DNA of 64,000 nucleotides from Desulfosporosinus acidiphilus SJ4 (GTDB taxonomy: Bacteria; Bacillota; Desulfitobacteriia; Desulfitobacteriales; Desulfitobacteriaceae), in NCBI RefSeq assembly GCF_000255115.2, contig NC_018068.1, forward strand, positions 3,753,977 to 3,817,976. The letters run 5' to 3'. A program made the translations under genes and the position numbers. The notes beneath the pieces were generated by a model, which was given only the letters and a program-made list of their open reading frames with translations, was not told the DNA's origin and did no database searches. Shown here in pieces: positions 44,811 through 54,155 of this stretch (the stretch's first letter is position 1; each line of letters opens with the position of its first letter).

Positions 44811-46112
44811 TTATCCATTCAATTCCTGTGCGATTCTCTTGGCTCGTATTTCCGCTTCCTGACAAACCTTATTAACATCTAGGGTTAGGATTTTCCGTTC
44901 TTCCATGATTACCTTTCCGTCCACCATCACCGTTCGAACGTCGCCTGCATGAGCAACGTAAACTAAATGAGCAGGAATAGAAAAACGGGGATAAAAATGA
45001 GGCTGATCCATATCGACAGTGATAAGATCTGCCTTAAAACCGGGAGCCAACATACCAACGTCTTCAAGACCTAATGTTCGAGCACCCTTGACAGTGGCCA
45101 TCTCAAGCACCTTATAAGCTGGAAGGGCAGTAGAATTCACTTGAAGTTTTTGCTGAAATGCAGCTGTGCGCATCTCTCCAAAAAGATCAAGATTGTTATT
45201 GCTTGACGCCCCATCGGTCCCTAGCCCCACGACGATTTCTCGGTCAAGCAGTTCGGTAATGGGAGCAGTTCCACTATTTAACTTCATATTGCTTTCGGGA
45301 TTGTGGGCTATACAAACATGATTGCGAGCCAAAATATCCATATCCTTTGCAGTTAAATGCACACAGTGAGCTGCCACCACATGACCTCCAAACAAGCCTA
45401 ACTCATCCAGCCATTCCACGGGAGTCTTCCCATATTGCTCCTGAATCATCTTAATTTCGTCAAGGGTTTCTGCCACATGGATGTGAATTCCCACACCCAG
45501 GCTATCTGCCTGAGCTTTAACTCTCTGCAAGTATTCTCCGGAACAAGTATACGGGGCATGGGGTCCAAACATGACCTTCAGGCGTCCTCCGCCGGCCCCT
45601 TGATATTGATGAAACAAATCACCGGCTTCTTGCAGGGCCCGTTCACCATTGGGGCCATTGCCAATAAGTCCGCGGGACAAGACCGCACGAGTCCCTGCCT
45701 GCAGCACTGCTTCAGCGACTTTCTCCATCGAGGCATACATATCAAGCATGGTGGTGGTTCCGGATCGTATCATTTCACAAATTGCTAAGGCGGTTCCCCA
45801 ATAGATATCCTGCTCCGTCATCTTATCCTCAAAGGGCCACACTTTTTCGTTTAACCAGGGCATAAGAGGAAGGTCATCGGCATAACTCCTAAGCAAGGTC
45901 ATGGCTGCATGGGTATGAGTATTAATTAAGCCGGGCATTACAACATCATTCGGCAAATTAAAAACCCGATCAGTTTTAAAGTTCTCAGAAACCGATCCCT
46001 CTGCGCCGACAGCAACAATACGATCGTTTTCAATACAAATTTCCCCGTGGGGATAAAAGACATCAGGGCCAGTCATAGGCAAGACCATGGCCCTAATTAG
46101 AATTCTTGACAA
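44811..46112 (-). CDS. mtaD: 5-methylthioadenosine / S-adenosylhomocysteine deaminase
   Basis: Zinc amidohydrolase that deaminates MTA, SAH or 5-deoxyadenosine. 433 residues. Metal ligands: NTHTHAAM (HxH), HIHVAET, AAHCVH and the aspartate in GTDGASSNNN. TTG start at 46112 with AAGGAGTGAT upstream. It forms an operon with mtnA and mtnP, which together process MTA: one part of the pool is deaminated, another phosphorolysed. Confidence 0.93.
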   Translation of the reverse strand: MSRILIRAMVLPMTGPDVFYPHGEICIENDRIVAVGAEGSVSENFKTDRVFNLPNDVVMPGLINTHTHAAMTLLRSYADDLPLMPWLNEKVWPFEDKMTEQDIYWGTALAICEMIRSGTTTMLDMYASMEKVAEAVLQAGTRAVLSRGLIGNGPNGERALQEAGDLFHQYQGAGGGRLKVMFGPHAPYTCSGEYLQRVKAQADSLGVGIHIHVAETLDEIKMIQEQYGKTPVEWLDELGLFGGHVVAAHCVHLTAKDMDILARNHVCIAHNPESNMKLNSGTAPITELLDREIVVGLGTDGASSNNNLDLFGEMRTAAFQQKLQVNSTALPAYKVLEMATVKGARTLGLEDVGMLAPGFKADLITVDMDQPHFYPRFSIPAHLVYVAHAGDVRTVMVDGKVIMEERKILTLDVNKVCQEAEIRAKRIAQELNG

Positions 46113-46144
46113 GATCTATCACTCCTTACCTTGCGCCTATCGCC

Positions 46145-47185
46145 CTATGAACGCACCATCAATTTAAGGAGGTTGACCGAATATGGTGCCGTAACAATCC
46201 CTTTCTCGGTGATGATGCCTGTGATATATTTTGCCGGAGTGACGTCAAAGGCAGGATTATAAACACTGACTTCATCTGGAGCCATAGGAACGCCAAAACA
46301 TTCTCTCATTTCTTTAGCCGCTCTTTCTTCAATGGGAATCTCTTGACCGGTTGCTACTTTTAAATCAATGGTTGAGGTCGGAGCAGCAACATAAAAAGGA
46401 ACTTCATGGGCTTGAGCCAAGACGGCTAATGAATAGGTCCCAATCTTATTGGCCGTATCTCCATTGGCGGCAATACGATCCGCACCAACAATCACCAAGT
46501 CAACCTTACCTTGCTGCATCAGAAAGCCCGCCATATTATCAGCGATTAAGGTCACAGGAATTTTATCATTCATGAGTTCTAAAGCCGTAAGCCTGGCTCC
46601 CTGCAGCAAAGGCCTTGTTTCATCAGCATAAACGCGAATCGCTTTGCCGGATGAATGGGCTATGCGAATGACACTTAGAGCCGTTCCATATTCCACCGTT
46701 GCTAAAGCTCCGGCGTTGCAATGGGTCAAAATATTACTTTTCTCCGGAACGATCTCATTTCCAAGTTCACCAATCAATCGGTTCATACGGCGATCATCTT
46801 CCGCAATATTATCCGCTTCCTCGATCAGTGCCTTACGAACGTCATCTAAATCTTCTATTTCCCGGCTTTCACGCAAACGATCTTCCATACGGCGCAAGGC
46901 CCAAAACAAGTTGACAGCTGTAGGGCGAGTTTGAGCCAGACGTGTCTGGACAACCTCCATAAAGTCTTTTAATCCCTCTCTGTCTCCTTTGTACTCAAGT
47001 GCTCCCAGTACATATCCATAAGCCGCTGCCGCACCTATGGCCGGCGCTCCACGCACTTCCATAGTTTCAATAGCTTCGGCAACTTCCTCATAGGATACAG
47101 CATCCCGGTAGGCTGTTTCTCTAGGTAGCTTGGTCTGATCTAATATTCTCAAGACATTTCCCAGCCATTCGATTGATTTCATCAT
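46145..47185 (-). CDS. mtnA: Methylthioribose-1-phosphate isomerase
   Basis: Converts MTR-1-phosphate to MTRu-1-phosphate in methionine salvage. 346 residues; VRGAPAIGAAAAYG at the N-terminus, catalytic cysteine in THCNAGALAT and aspartate in VGADRIAANGDTANKIGTY (cited from GADRI). Start is one of two adjacent ATG codons (47185 or 47182) behind AAAGGGCGG. 13 bases behind mtnP. No later enzymes of the classic salvage pathway (mtnB etc.) follow. Confidence 0.93.
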   Translation of the reverse strand: MMKSIEWLGNVLRILDQTKLPRETAYRDAVSYEEVAEAIETMEVRGAPAIGAAAAYGYVLGALEYKGDREGLKDFMEVVQTRLAQTRPTAVNLFWALRRMEDRLRESREIEDLDDVRKALIEEADNIAEDDRRMNRLIGELGNEIVPEKSNILTHCNAGALATVEYGTALSVIRIAHSSGKAIRVYADETRPLLQGARLTALELMNDKIPVTLIADNMAGFLMQQGKVDLVIVGADRIAANGDTANKIGTYSLAVLAQAHEVPFYVAAPTSTIDLKVATGQEIPIEERAAKEMRECFGVPMAPDEVSVYNPAFDVTPAKYITGIITEKGIVTAPYSVNLLKLMVRS

Positions 47186-47198
47186 CCCACCGCCCTTT

Positions 47199-47984
47199 CT
47201 AAAACTTACCAACTTCCTGATTTGCCGCAGGACACCAACAATTCTGTTCAGGGGACAAAACCTCAAAGGTTGCCTGAAGAAGTCGCGCGGCCTTCTCTCC
47301 CAAAGTTTTTAAACTTTCCGTCACTTCTGCGTGACTAAGTCGATGATCAGAGATTCCAGCGGCTTCATTCGTGACCATTCCGATAGAAGCATAACACATC
47401 CCAAGTTCTCGGGCCAAAACCACTTCCGGGACGCTCGTCATGCCAACGACGTCCGCCCCAAGTTGTTGAAACATCCGTATTTCCGCAGGTGTTTCAAATC
47501 TTGGCCCTTCCGTACAAACATAACATGCCCCATCCTTAACTACAATCCCGGTTTTTTCTGAAGCAGCCAAAACATCCTGCTTCAAAGAAGAACAATAGGG
47601 TTCAGTCATGTCGACATGAAGGACTCCCTGATCTCCACCTTCATAATATGTTTGGGGACGACTTTTGGTAAAATCTAAAAACTGACTTAAGAGAACCAAT
47701 TCACCTAAATGATAATTCCGAGACAGAGATCCAACTGCCGCCGTCGCCAATATCTTGCGTACCCCTAAAGAATGCAGGGCCCAAATATTGGCTCTGTAGT
47801 TTACTAAGTGAGGAGGGGCAGCATGTCCACGACCATGACGACTTAAAAATACAATTTCAAGTCCCGAAAGTTTCCCGACCATTAGCTGAACCGTTCCATA
47901 GGGAGTTTCCACCGCAAGCAAACGTTGGTCGCTTAGGATGAAATTATCAACCCCCGTACCCCCAATTAAGGCAAACCAACTCAG
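47199..47984 (-). CDS. mtnP: Methylthioadenosine / purine nucleoside phosphorylase with CTG start
   Basis: Phosphorolysis of MTA to adenine and MTR-1-phosphate. The phosphate-binding N-terminus FALIGGTGVDNF lies upstream of every ATG, GTG or TTG in frame; only ATA, ATT and CTG are available before an in-frame stop at 47997-47999. The CTG at 47984 is 6 bases behind GAGGAGGG and gives 261 residues, a normal length. Other motifs: SRHGRGHAAPPHLVNYRANIWAL region, CTEGPRFETPAEI, GMTSVPEVVLAREL and NEAAG. Start lies two bases behind the ftsY stop, so translation is probably coupled. Starting at the first TTG (47921) would remove the phosphate loop. Confidence 0.88.
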   Translation of the reverse strand: MSWFALIGGTGVDNFILSDQRLLAVETPYGTVQLMVGKLSGLEIVFLSRHGRGHAAPPHLVNYRANIWALHSLGVRKILATAAVGSLSRNYHLGELVLLSQFLDFTKSRPQTYYEGGDQGVLHVDMTEPYCSSLKQDVLAASEKTGIVVKDGACYVCTEGPRFETPAEIRMFQQLGADVVGMTSVPEVVLARELGMCYASIGMVTNEAAGISDHRLSHAEVTESLKTLGEKAARLLQATFEVLSPEQNCWCPAANQEVGKF

Positions 47985-47986
47985 AA

Positions 47987-48913
47987 TTATCCCTCCTCAG
48001 AGCTGCCAAAAAGAGCCTCGGCAAAGTCTTTAGGAACAAAGGGACGCAAATCTTCCATACCTTCGCCGATACCAATCCATTTCACCGGAATTCGTGTTTC
48101 CCCCTGAATTCCTAAGACAACGCCGCCTTTGGCCGTCCCATCGAGTTTGGTCAATACTATACCGGTAACCCCAGCAACTTCCTGGAATAACTTAGCCTGC
48201 TGTAAAGCATTTTGGCCTGTTGTGGCATCTAAAACAAGAAGTACTTCATGAGGCGCTCCCGGGATTTCCCGCTCAATGACACGTTTAACCTTACGAAGTT
48301 CCTCCATAAGATTCACCTTATTATGGAGCCGGCCTGCTGTATCCACAAGCACCACATCCATCTCGCGAGACTTGGCAGCCTGAACCGCATCATAAGCAAC
48401 AGCTGCCGGATCAGCCCCTTCACGCTGTTTAATTACCTCAACCCCGGAACGTTCTCCCCAAACCTCCAATTGATCAATAGCCGCCGCCCTGAATGTATCC
48501 CCGGCAGCCAAAACAACACGTTTCCCATCCAGTTTAAAGCGGTTCGCCAGTTTCCCAATGGTCGTTGTTTTACCAACCCCATTAACCCCAACCACCAAAA
48601 TAACACTCGGGCCACGCTCGGCGAACGCAATAGTTTCTTCTTTCCCTAATAATTCTACGATTAACTCTTGCAGAACCTTAGTTAACTCTTGAGGGTCAGA
48701 AATCTTACGCTGCTTCACCTCTTTACGCAAACGTTCAACTAACTCCATAGAAGTGTTTACTCCGACATCCGAACGAATTAAAACTTCTTCCAATTCCTCA
48801 TATAACTCTTCATCAATTTTTTTATAGCCAGTAAATATTTGTTCAACCTTTTCAACAAAATTTTGACGTGTTTTCGTAAGACCAGCTTTAAGCTGAGAGA
48901 AAAAACCTGCCAA
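47987..48913 (-). CDS. ftsY: Signal recognition particle receptor FtsY
   Basis: Membrane-associated GTPase partner of Ffh. 308 residues: short N-terminal amphipathic helix, NG domain with GVNGVGKTTTIGKL, DTAGRLHNK and TKLDGTAKGG. No long acidic A domain, as usual in Firmicutes. I choose the TTG at 48913, 8 bases behind GGGAGGG, giving MAGFFSQLKAG; a longer frame to 48991 has no ribosome binding site. The smc-ftsY neighbourhood is kept but a repeat and 570 bases lie between. Confidence 0.93.
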   Translation of the reverse strand: MAGFFSQLKAGLTKTRQNFVEKVEQIFTGYKKIDEELYEELEEVLIRSDVGVNTSMELVERLRKEVKQRKISDPQELTKVLQELIVELLGKEETIAFAERGPSVILVVGVNGVGKTTTIGKLANRFKLDGKRVVLAAGDTFRAAAIDQLEVWGERSGVEVIKQREGADPAAVAYDAVQAAKSREMDVVLVDTAGRLHNKVNLMEELRKVKRVIEREIPGAPHEVLLVLDATTGQNALQQAKLFQEVAGVTGIVLTKLDGTAKGGVVLGIQGETRIPVKWIGIGEGMEDLRPFVPKDFAEALFGSSEEG

Positions 48914-49479
48914 ACAATACCACCCTCCCATGTTGTGGTTCGAATTCACAATTCCCAGATAAGAATATAAAAAATGAACGGTATTACTCATCTTGTATGT
49001 CGCTTTTGCTCAATTCATGCCAAAACAAAAATACAAATGAAGTGTTTACCATATATACCATATCTTTACGTAATCAAAATAGCAAGTACAAAAGTTGACA
49101 GAAGGAATCAATCAAGGTGAACTGAGGACAACAGACAGTGGGGCAATCCCTTAAACGCTTTCTTCTGAAAACGGTACAACATTAAACCAATTCCTATAAG
49201 ATAACTCAAAAAGCTCCCTTATATTCAAATACTCAAGCAAGAACTGCTCTCCATCTTCCTTATCCTATATTCATCTTGTTGATGATCCACATTTATGCAC
49301 CATCTTCTATACTTAAAGTCTTCCCCACTTTTTCACTCCGATGCTCCATGGCATGGATACTCTGCCACAATACGAATTCTTTATCTACATACGAAGAACT
49401 CTTTCTTTTGATGTCTTCCACATATCGACAGCGGAACCTCAACCCATGACTCGAAGTTCTCCTCATTCATCTCCTGCTT
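48914..49479. other. Gene-free stretch between smc repeat and ftsY
   Basis: About 570 bases, AT-rich, no gene. It presumably contains the ftsY-mtnPA-mtaD promoter. A short TTGACA at 49096-49101 points the other way. No RNA gene or strong hairpin was recognised. Confidence 0.4.
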
Positions 49480-49780
49480 TCGTCGTCCTCCGACCCAAGA
49501 CAGGAACGCAGCGTGACACAAGGGCGAGGTCTTTACAAGAGCAGCTCAGCAAACTCCGTGAAAGCGACCCCAGACACGGGGCGGTGCACCGGATGTGCAC
49601 CGCCGCCATAGCGCCATGGATGGCGCTTATGGCACGATAGTCTCCAGTGGAGACTATCGCCGAAGGCGGGTTCTTCAAAAAATACTATCGCCGTAGGATG
49701 AACCCCGCTCCCCAAAGAAAGAGCTTGAACGGTAGTTTGCTCTGCGAGCGTATGACCGAGCCCGGTGTCACGCAAGTCCC
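49480..49780. repeat. Fold-back repeat element, copy 2 (behind smc)
   Basis: Second copy of the element at 42681-42960, in the same orientation relative to the gene it follows. Outer arms pair through GCGTGACAC (49511-49519) and GTGTCACGC (49765-49773), where copy 1 has GTATGACAC and GTGTCATAC. Inner stems: GCGGTGCAC/GTGCACCGC (49581-49603), CCATAGCGCC/GGCGCTTATGG (49606-49632) with a 6-base loop, and an additional stem GATAGTCTCC/GGAGACTATC. The block AACCCCGC..CCCAAAGA..AGAGCTTGAACGGTA is shared. The smc stop codon lies inside the right arm. Confidence 0.8.
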
Positions 49781-52700
49781 TCTTCCTTCTCATGCAGCCG
49801 CACCGAAAGCAGCTTGGATACCCCGCTCTCTTCCATGGTAATCCCATATAAGATATCGGCCGATTCCATCGTCCCTTTGCGGTGGGAAATAACCACAAAC
49901 TGAGTTGAATCTGAAAAGCGGTGAAGATACTCCGCGAACCTCTGTACATTAGCATCGTCCAGGGATGCTTCTATCTCATCTAGAATGCAGAACGGCGTTG
50001 GTTTTACGCGTAAGAGAGCGAACAAAAGAGCTATGGCCGTCAGGGCTCTTTCTCCCCCGGAAAGCAACGAAAGCAGCTGGGGCTTTTTCCCCGGCGGCTG
50101 AGCCACAATCTCAACACCAGTTTCCAAGAGTTCCTCAGGTTCCACCAGCGACAGTTCGGCATTTCCGCCATTGAAGAGTTCCTTGAACACTTCCTGAAAG
50201 GCGGCATTGACTGCATTAAAGCTTTCCAGGAATCGTTCACTCATTGTCTCATCAAGTTCACTGATTAACTGGCGCAAGGTCTGATCTGCTTCGATCAGAT
50301 CCCTCTGCTGGGAGAGCATAAATTCATGTCGTTCCCGCAGTTTCGGGTATTCTTCGATAGCCGCTTGGTTAATAGGGCCGAATTCTTCAATCTGTCGTTT
50401 TAACTCTTGAACTCTTTTCCCGATCACAGCCCTCTCTTCTTGAGAAAGATACGTTACTGCTTCCTCCCACTGAAGTGAAAACTCCTCTTCCAAGCGGGCC
50501 AGTCCTGTATGGCATTCAGTTTCCCAGCGGACGATCCTAAGATCATTAGCGTGCAAACGTTGTTCATAGTCGTGGACTTTTTGACTCCGGCTGTGCATCT
50601 CTTGTTCAAGGGATTGGGCTTGGGCCAAGAGACCTTCTCTCTCCTGCCTCCGCTTCATTAAATCGTATTGCAAAGACTCTTGGACCTGGGCATGCTCCTC
50701 AAGGGTTTCATTTAACTCTGACTGTTCCTGGTCAACCTTCTGAAGATTATTTTGGAGTGATACTTGGTTAAGTTTTTTCTGTTTAAGACTTTGCTCGCTT
50801 TCCTGGAAAACAACTTTTTCCTGCTCAATTTGCTCTAAACACTGGGCTAGTTCTTGCTCCCACTTGGCTAAGCTTACTTTCTCCTGAGTCAAGTGTTCTC
50901 TGCTAAGATCGAGCTCCTCGGCAGCAGTTTGTGCTTCTTGCTCCCTTAGGTTAAACTCTTCGCGCAAATGGCGGGCATTTGCTTCCGCCTTCTCTAACTG
51001 TTCCGAACTGTCCTTTAACCTCAAAGTAATCTCGTCTATTTCAGCCAAAGTTCCCTGTTTACGCTGGTTTAACCCCCGCAGCTCGTTTTCAACCCGGCGT
51101 ACCTGGTTCGAGACATTATCAAAAGCTGTTTTCAGCATGACCTCTCGTTCTTTTGCCTGGCGCTGTTTCTGACTTATGGCTTCAAGGTTCCCTTGCAGTT
51201 CGCTTTCTTGACCTTCTAAGTTTTTAAATTCCTGCTCTTTATCCCTATAAACTGTTTCCAGTTTAATTAATTCTAAACGCAGGGTTTCAATTTCACGGGA
51301 ACGCCCCAGCAAATTTCCGCCTTTGCGCTGAATGCTTCCTCCAGTTAAAGAGCCCCCAGGGTTTACCTGGTCGCCTTCTAAGGTGACAATTCGCAGCTTA
51401 TACCCCGAGGCCCGTGCAATCCGGGTTGCAGCATCCATATCGCTGACAACCACAATACGTCCCAACAAAAACTCCATGGCTGCCCGATACTTGGGATCAT
51501 ATTCGACTAAATTAACGGCTATTCCAATAAATCCCGGATCACTTTCCACAGCTTTGGCAAGGCTTAATCTATTTCCCTGAATCACATCCAAGGGAAGAAA
51601 CGTAACTCTGCCCAACTGATGTGCTTTTAAATAAGCAATCGCTGTCTTAGCTGCCTGCTCATTTTCAGCGACAATATTTTGTAAACCTGCCCCCAGAGCA
51701 GTTTCAATAGCAATTTCATGGCTTTCGCGAACGGAAATCAGGTCAGCCACTGTCCCGCAGAGTCCCGATCCCTCTCGAATCCCTTTTTTCTTGGCGAGCA
51801 TAATTTCTCGCACCCCGCGCTGATATCCCTCGAGGGAATCTTCCAAGGTCTGCAGCGCTTGCAGCCGGGCACGAGTTTGATCGATTCTGGTTCGCTGTCT
51901 TTGCAGTTCCGTGACTTTCTCTTGGCGAGACCTCTTTAGGCTTTCCAAATCCGCCTGAAGCCGAACTCTCTCGTGCTGAAAAACTTGAGCTTGCTCCTGC
52001 AGCTGCAGAAGTTCCTGATTTTGGGCTTCAGATTCCTTTGTCAGAGATTCCAGCTCTTGCTCCTTTTTAGCTTGCTCATTCTGAATCTGCAAAAGCTGCT
52101 GCTCCAAAGAAGCTAAGGAATGGCGCATGCCGGTGAGAGCATTGGAACAGTTCGCTTGTTCGGTCATTGCTTCAAAAAGATCAGCCTTTAAACGGTCAAT
52201 CTCTTCCTTCAATTTATGATCCCGGCCGTCCGCTAATTTCAGTTCTTGTTCAGCAACCTTATGCCGGGATTCCTCTATGGTTAAGCCTAAAACCGCCTGT
52301 TTAGCCGCCAAGGTTTTTCGACGCTGCTCCAGTTGACGAAGTTTATCTTCACCTTCACTAACCTCTTGAGATAAACGTTCGATCTGCTCCTTAAAATTCT
52401 TAGCCCGTTCTAAGCGCAGGCTTTGCTCATGTTTTATCGTATTATAGGCCTGTTCAGCCCTAAAAGCTTCTCCCTGTTTCGCCTGAATTTCTTCATCAAT
52501 GGTTTTTAAATGAACTTTTTGCTGCAAATCTTGACTTTCAATTTGACTCAGAAGGGTTTGTGACTCAATTAAGCTTTGTTTCATTGTTTCAGAATCCTGG
52601 GTTGCCTGTGTCAACTTCTTTTTGACATCCGCAACATCTAAAACGACAGCCTGAATCTCAAGTGACTTTTGTTCAGCCATGAGAGCAAGACTTTGTTCGG

Positions 52701-53355
52701 CCACTTGGGCTTGGGCAGCCAGAGGAATCAGTTGTACTTCAATCTCCTGAATAATATCTTCAAGACGCTGAAGATTCGCAGTAGTGGCATCAAGGCGCTT
52801 TAAAGCCTCTTTCTTCCGATAGCGGAACTTTGTAATCCCAGCCGTTTCTTCAATCAATGATCGACGTTCTTCCGACTTAAGATTTAAAATTTCCTCAACC
52901 CGCCCCTGCCCAATGATCGAAAATCCTTCCTTACCGGCACCGGTATCCATAAATAACTCTTGAATATCCTTCAGGCGGCATGAAGCTTTGTTAATTAAAT
53001 ATTGTCCTTCCCCATCGCGATAGACACGCCTAGTTATCGTGACTTCGCGAAAATCCAAGGGGAAAATTCCTGTTTCATTATCAAAAATCAGAGAGACTTC
53101 TGCCACTCCAACGGGTTTGCGCTGAGTACTTCCTGCAAAAATCACGTCTTCCATTTTTGAGCCTCTAAGACTTTTAGCGCTCTGCTCCCCCAAGACCCAG
53201 CGAACCGCATCAGCTACGTTACTTTTTCCGCTGCCGTTGGGGCCCACAATGACACTTAGTCCATGACCCAGTTCTAATTTAACGCGATCAGCAAACGATT
53301 TAAATCCTTGAATGTGAATTTCCTTCAAGAATACAGGGAAATTCTCAGGACTCAT
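49768..53355 (-). CDS. smc: Chromosome segregation protein SMC
   Basis: Condensin ATPase of 1195 residues. Walker A GPNGSGKSN near the N-terminus, long coiled coils (about 170-500 and 680-1020), a hinge domain between (GYQRGVREIM to LEGDQVNPGGSLTGG), and the C-terminal ABC half with LLSGGERALTAIALLFALL and Walker B CILDEIEASLDD. ATG at 53355 overlaps the rnc end by 11 bases and has GGGGGA upstream. The last codons before the stop, GLA, are encoded by the arm of the repeat element. Confidence 0.96.
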   Translation of the reverse strand: MSPENFPVFLKEIHIQGFKSFADRVKLELGHGLSVIVGPNGSGKSNVADAVRWVLGEQSAKSLRGSKMEDVIFAGSTQRKPVGVAEVSLIFDNETGIFPLDFREVTITRRVYRDGEGQYLINKASCRLKDIQELFMDTGAGKEGFSIIGQGRVEEILNLKSEERRSLIEETAGITKFRYRKKEALKRLDATTANLQRLEDIIQEIEVQLIPLAAQAQVAEQSLALMAEQKSLEIQAVVLDVADVKKKLTQATQDSETMKQSLIESQTLLSQIESQDLQQKVHLKTIDEEIQAKQGEAFRAEQAYNTIKHEQSLRLERAKNFKEQIERLSQEVSEGEDKLRQLEQRRKTLAAKQAVLGLTIEESRHKVAEQELKLADGRDHKLKEEIDRLKADLFEAMTEQANCSNALTGMRHSLASLEQQLLQIQNEQAKKEQELESLTKESEAQNQELLQLQEQAQVFQHERVRLQADLESLKRSRQEKVTELQRQRTRIDQTRARLQALQTLEDSLEGYQRGVREIMLAKKKGIREGSGLCGTVADLISVRESHEIAIETALGAGLQNIVAENEQAAKTAIAYLKAHQLGRVTFLPLDVIQGNRLSLAKAVESDPGFIGIAVNLVEYDPKYRAAMEFLLGRIVVVSDMDAATRIARASGYKLRIVTLEGDQVNPGGSLTGGSIQRKGGNLLGRSREIETLRLELIKLETVYRDKEQEFKNLEGQESELQGNLEAISQKQRQAKEREVMLKTAFDNVSNQVRRVENELRGLNQRKQGTLAEIDEITLRLKDSSEQLEKAEANARHLREEFNLREQEAQTAAEELDLSREHLTQEKVSLAKWEQELAQCLEQIEQEKVVFQESEQSLKQKKLNQVSLQNNLQKVDQEQSELNETLEEHAQVQESLQYDLMKRRQEREGLLAQAQSLEQEMHSRSQKVHDYEQRLHANDLRIVRWETECHTGLARLEEEFSLQWEEAVTYLSQEERAVIGKRVQELKRQIEEFGPINQAAIEEYPKLRERHEFMLSQQRDLIEADQTLRQLISELDETMSERFLESFNAVNAAFQEVFKELFNGGNAELSLVEPEELLETGVEIVAQPPGKKPQLLSLLSGGERALTAIALLFALLRVKPTPFCILDEIEASLDDANVQRFAEYLHRFSDSTQFVVISHRKGTMESADILYGITMEESGVSKLLSVRLHEKEEGLA

Positions 53356-54133
53356 CGTTTTCTTTCCCCCAATTCTCTAAGACCTGTTGGGCAGCATGCT
53401 GCTCCGCCTCTTTTTTAGTACGCCCTATTCCTTTTCCCATCAAATTCCCTTGAAGAAAAACGCCTGCCGTGAAGGACTTATTGTGATCCGGACCTTCCTC
53501 TACCAAGATTTGGTATCCTACTTCAATCTCCTGTCGCTGTGCTTTTTCTTGCAGCATCGTTTTGTAGTCACCATAATTTCCTTTGGCAACTTCTTCAATG
53601 GGGGGTTTGAGCATTTCTAAAATAACACGCCGTGCTTCTTGAAATCCATATTGTAAATAAATCGCGCCAATGACGGCCTCCCAGGCATCGGCTAAAATTG
53701 AGGGTCTTTCCCGACCCCCGGAAACCTGTTCTCCCTTCCCCAGCAAGAGCTCTTGACCCAAACTAATGTCACGAGCCTTGTGGGCCAAGGTCGTCTCATT
53801 GACGACAGCAGCTCTCATCTTGGTGAGTTCCCCTTCCGGGCGGTCAGGGTAATTCAGGTATAAATACTCGGCAATCACAAAATCTAAAATGGCATCTCCC
53901 AGAAACTCCAGACGTTGATTATTCTCCCTGCCGAACTGCGGATTTTCAAAGACATAGGATGGATGAGTCAGAGCCGTAATAAAGAGTCGATTGGGAGGAG
54001 TATCCAATCCCAATCGTTTCGCTAAATTAAGTCCTAGTTCTTTTTTGCCGGGAGCAAATCCATATCGTTTCCGCCCCGCTTTTCCCTCCGGCTGAGAAGA
54101 GGTATTCGTCGAGTTGTGGTTCTTTTGTCCCAT
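53345..54133 (-). CDS. rnc: Ribonuclease III
   Basis: Double-strand-specific RNase for rRNA and mRNA processing. 262 residues: a basic N-terminal extension of about 25, catalytic domain with NQRLEFLGDAILDFVI and ADAWEAVIGAIYLQYG, and a C-terminal dsRNA-binding domain (KTMLQEKAQ ... GRTKKEAEQHAAQQVL). I choose the ATG at 54133, 10 bases behind AAGGAG; a longer frame would overlap fabF. Order fabF-rnc-smc is the Firmicute arrangement. Confidence 0.95.
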   Translation of the reverse strand: MGQKNHNSTNTSSQPEGKAGRKRYGFAPGKKELGLNLAKRLGLDTPPNRLFITALTHPSYVFENPQFGRENNQRLEFLGDAILDFVIAEYLYLNYPDRPEGELTKMRAAVVNETTLAHKARDISLGQELLLGKGEQVSGGRERPSILADAWEAVIGAIYLQYGFQEARRVILEMLKPPIEEVAKGNYGDYKTMLQEKAQRQEIEVGYQILVEEGPDHNKSFTAGVFLQGNLMGKGIGRTKKEAEQHAAQQVLENWGKENDES

Positions 54134-54155
54134 AGATCGAGATCTCCTTACCAAG

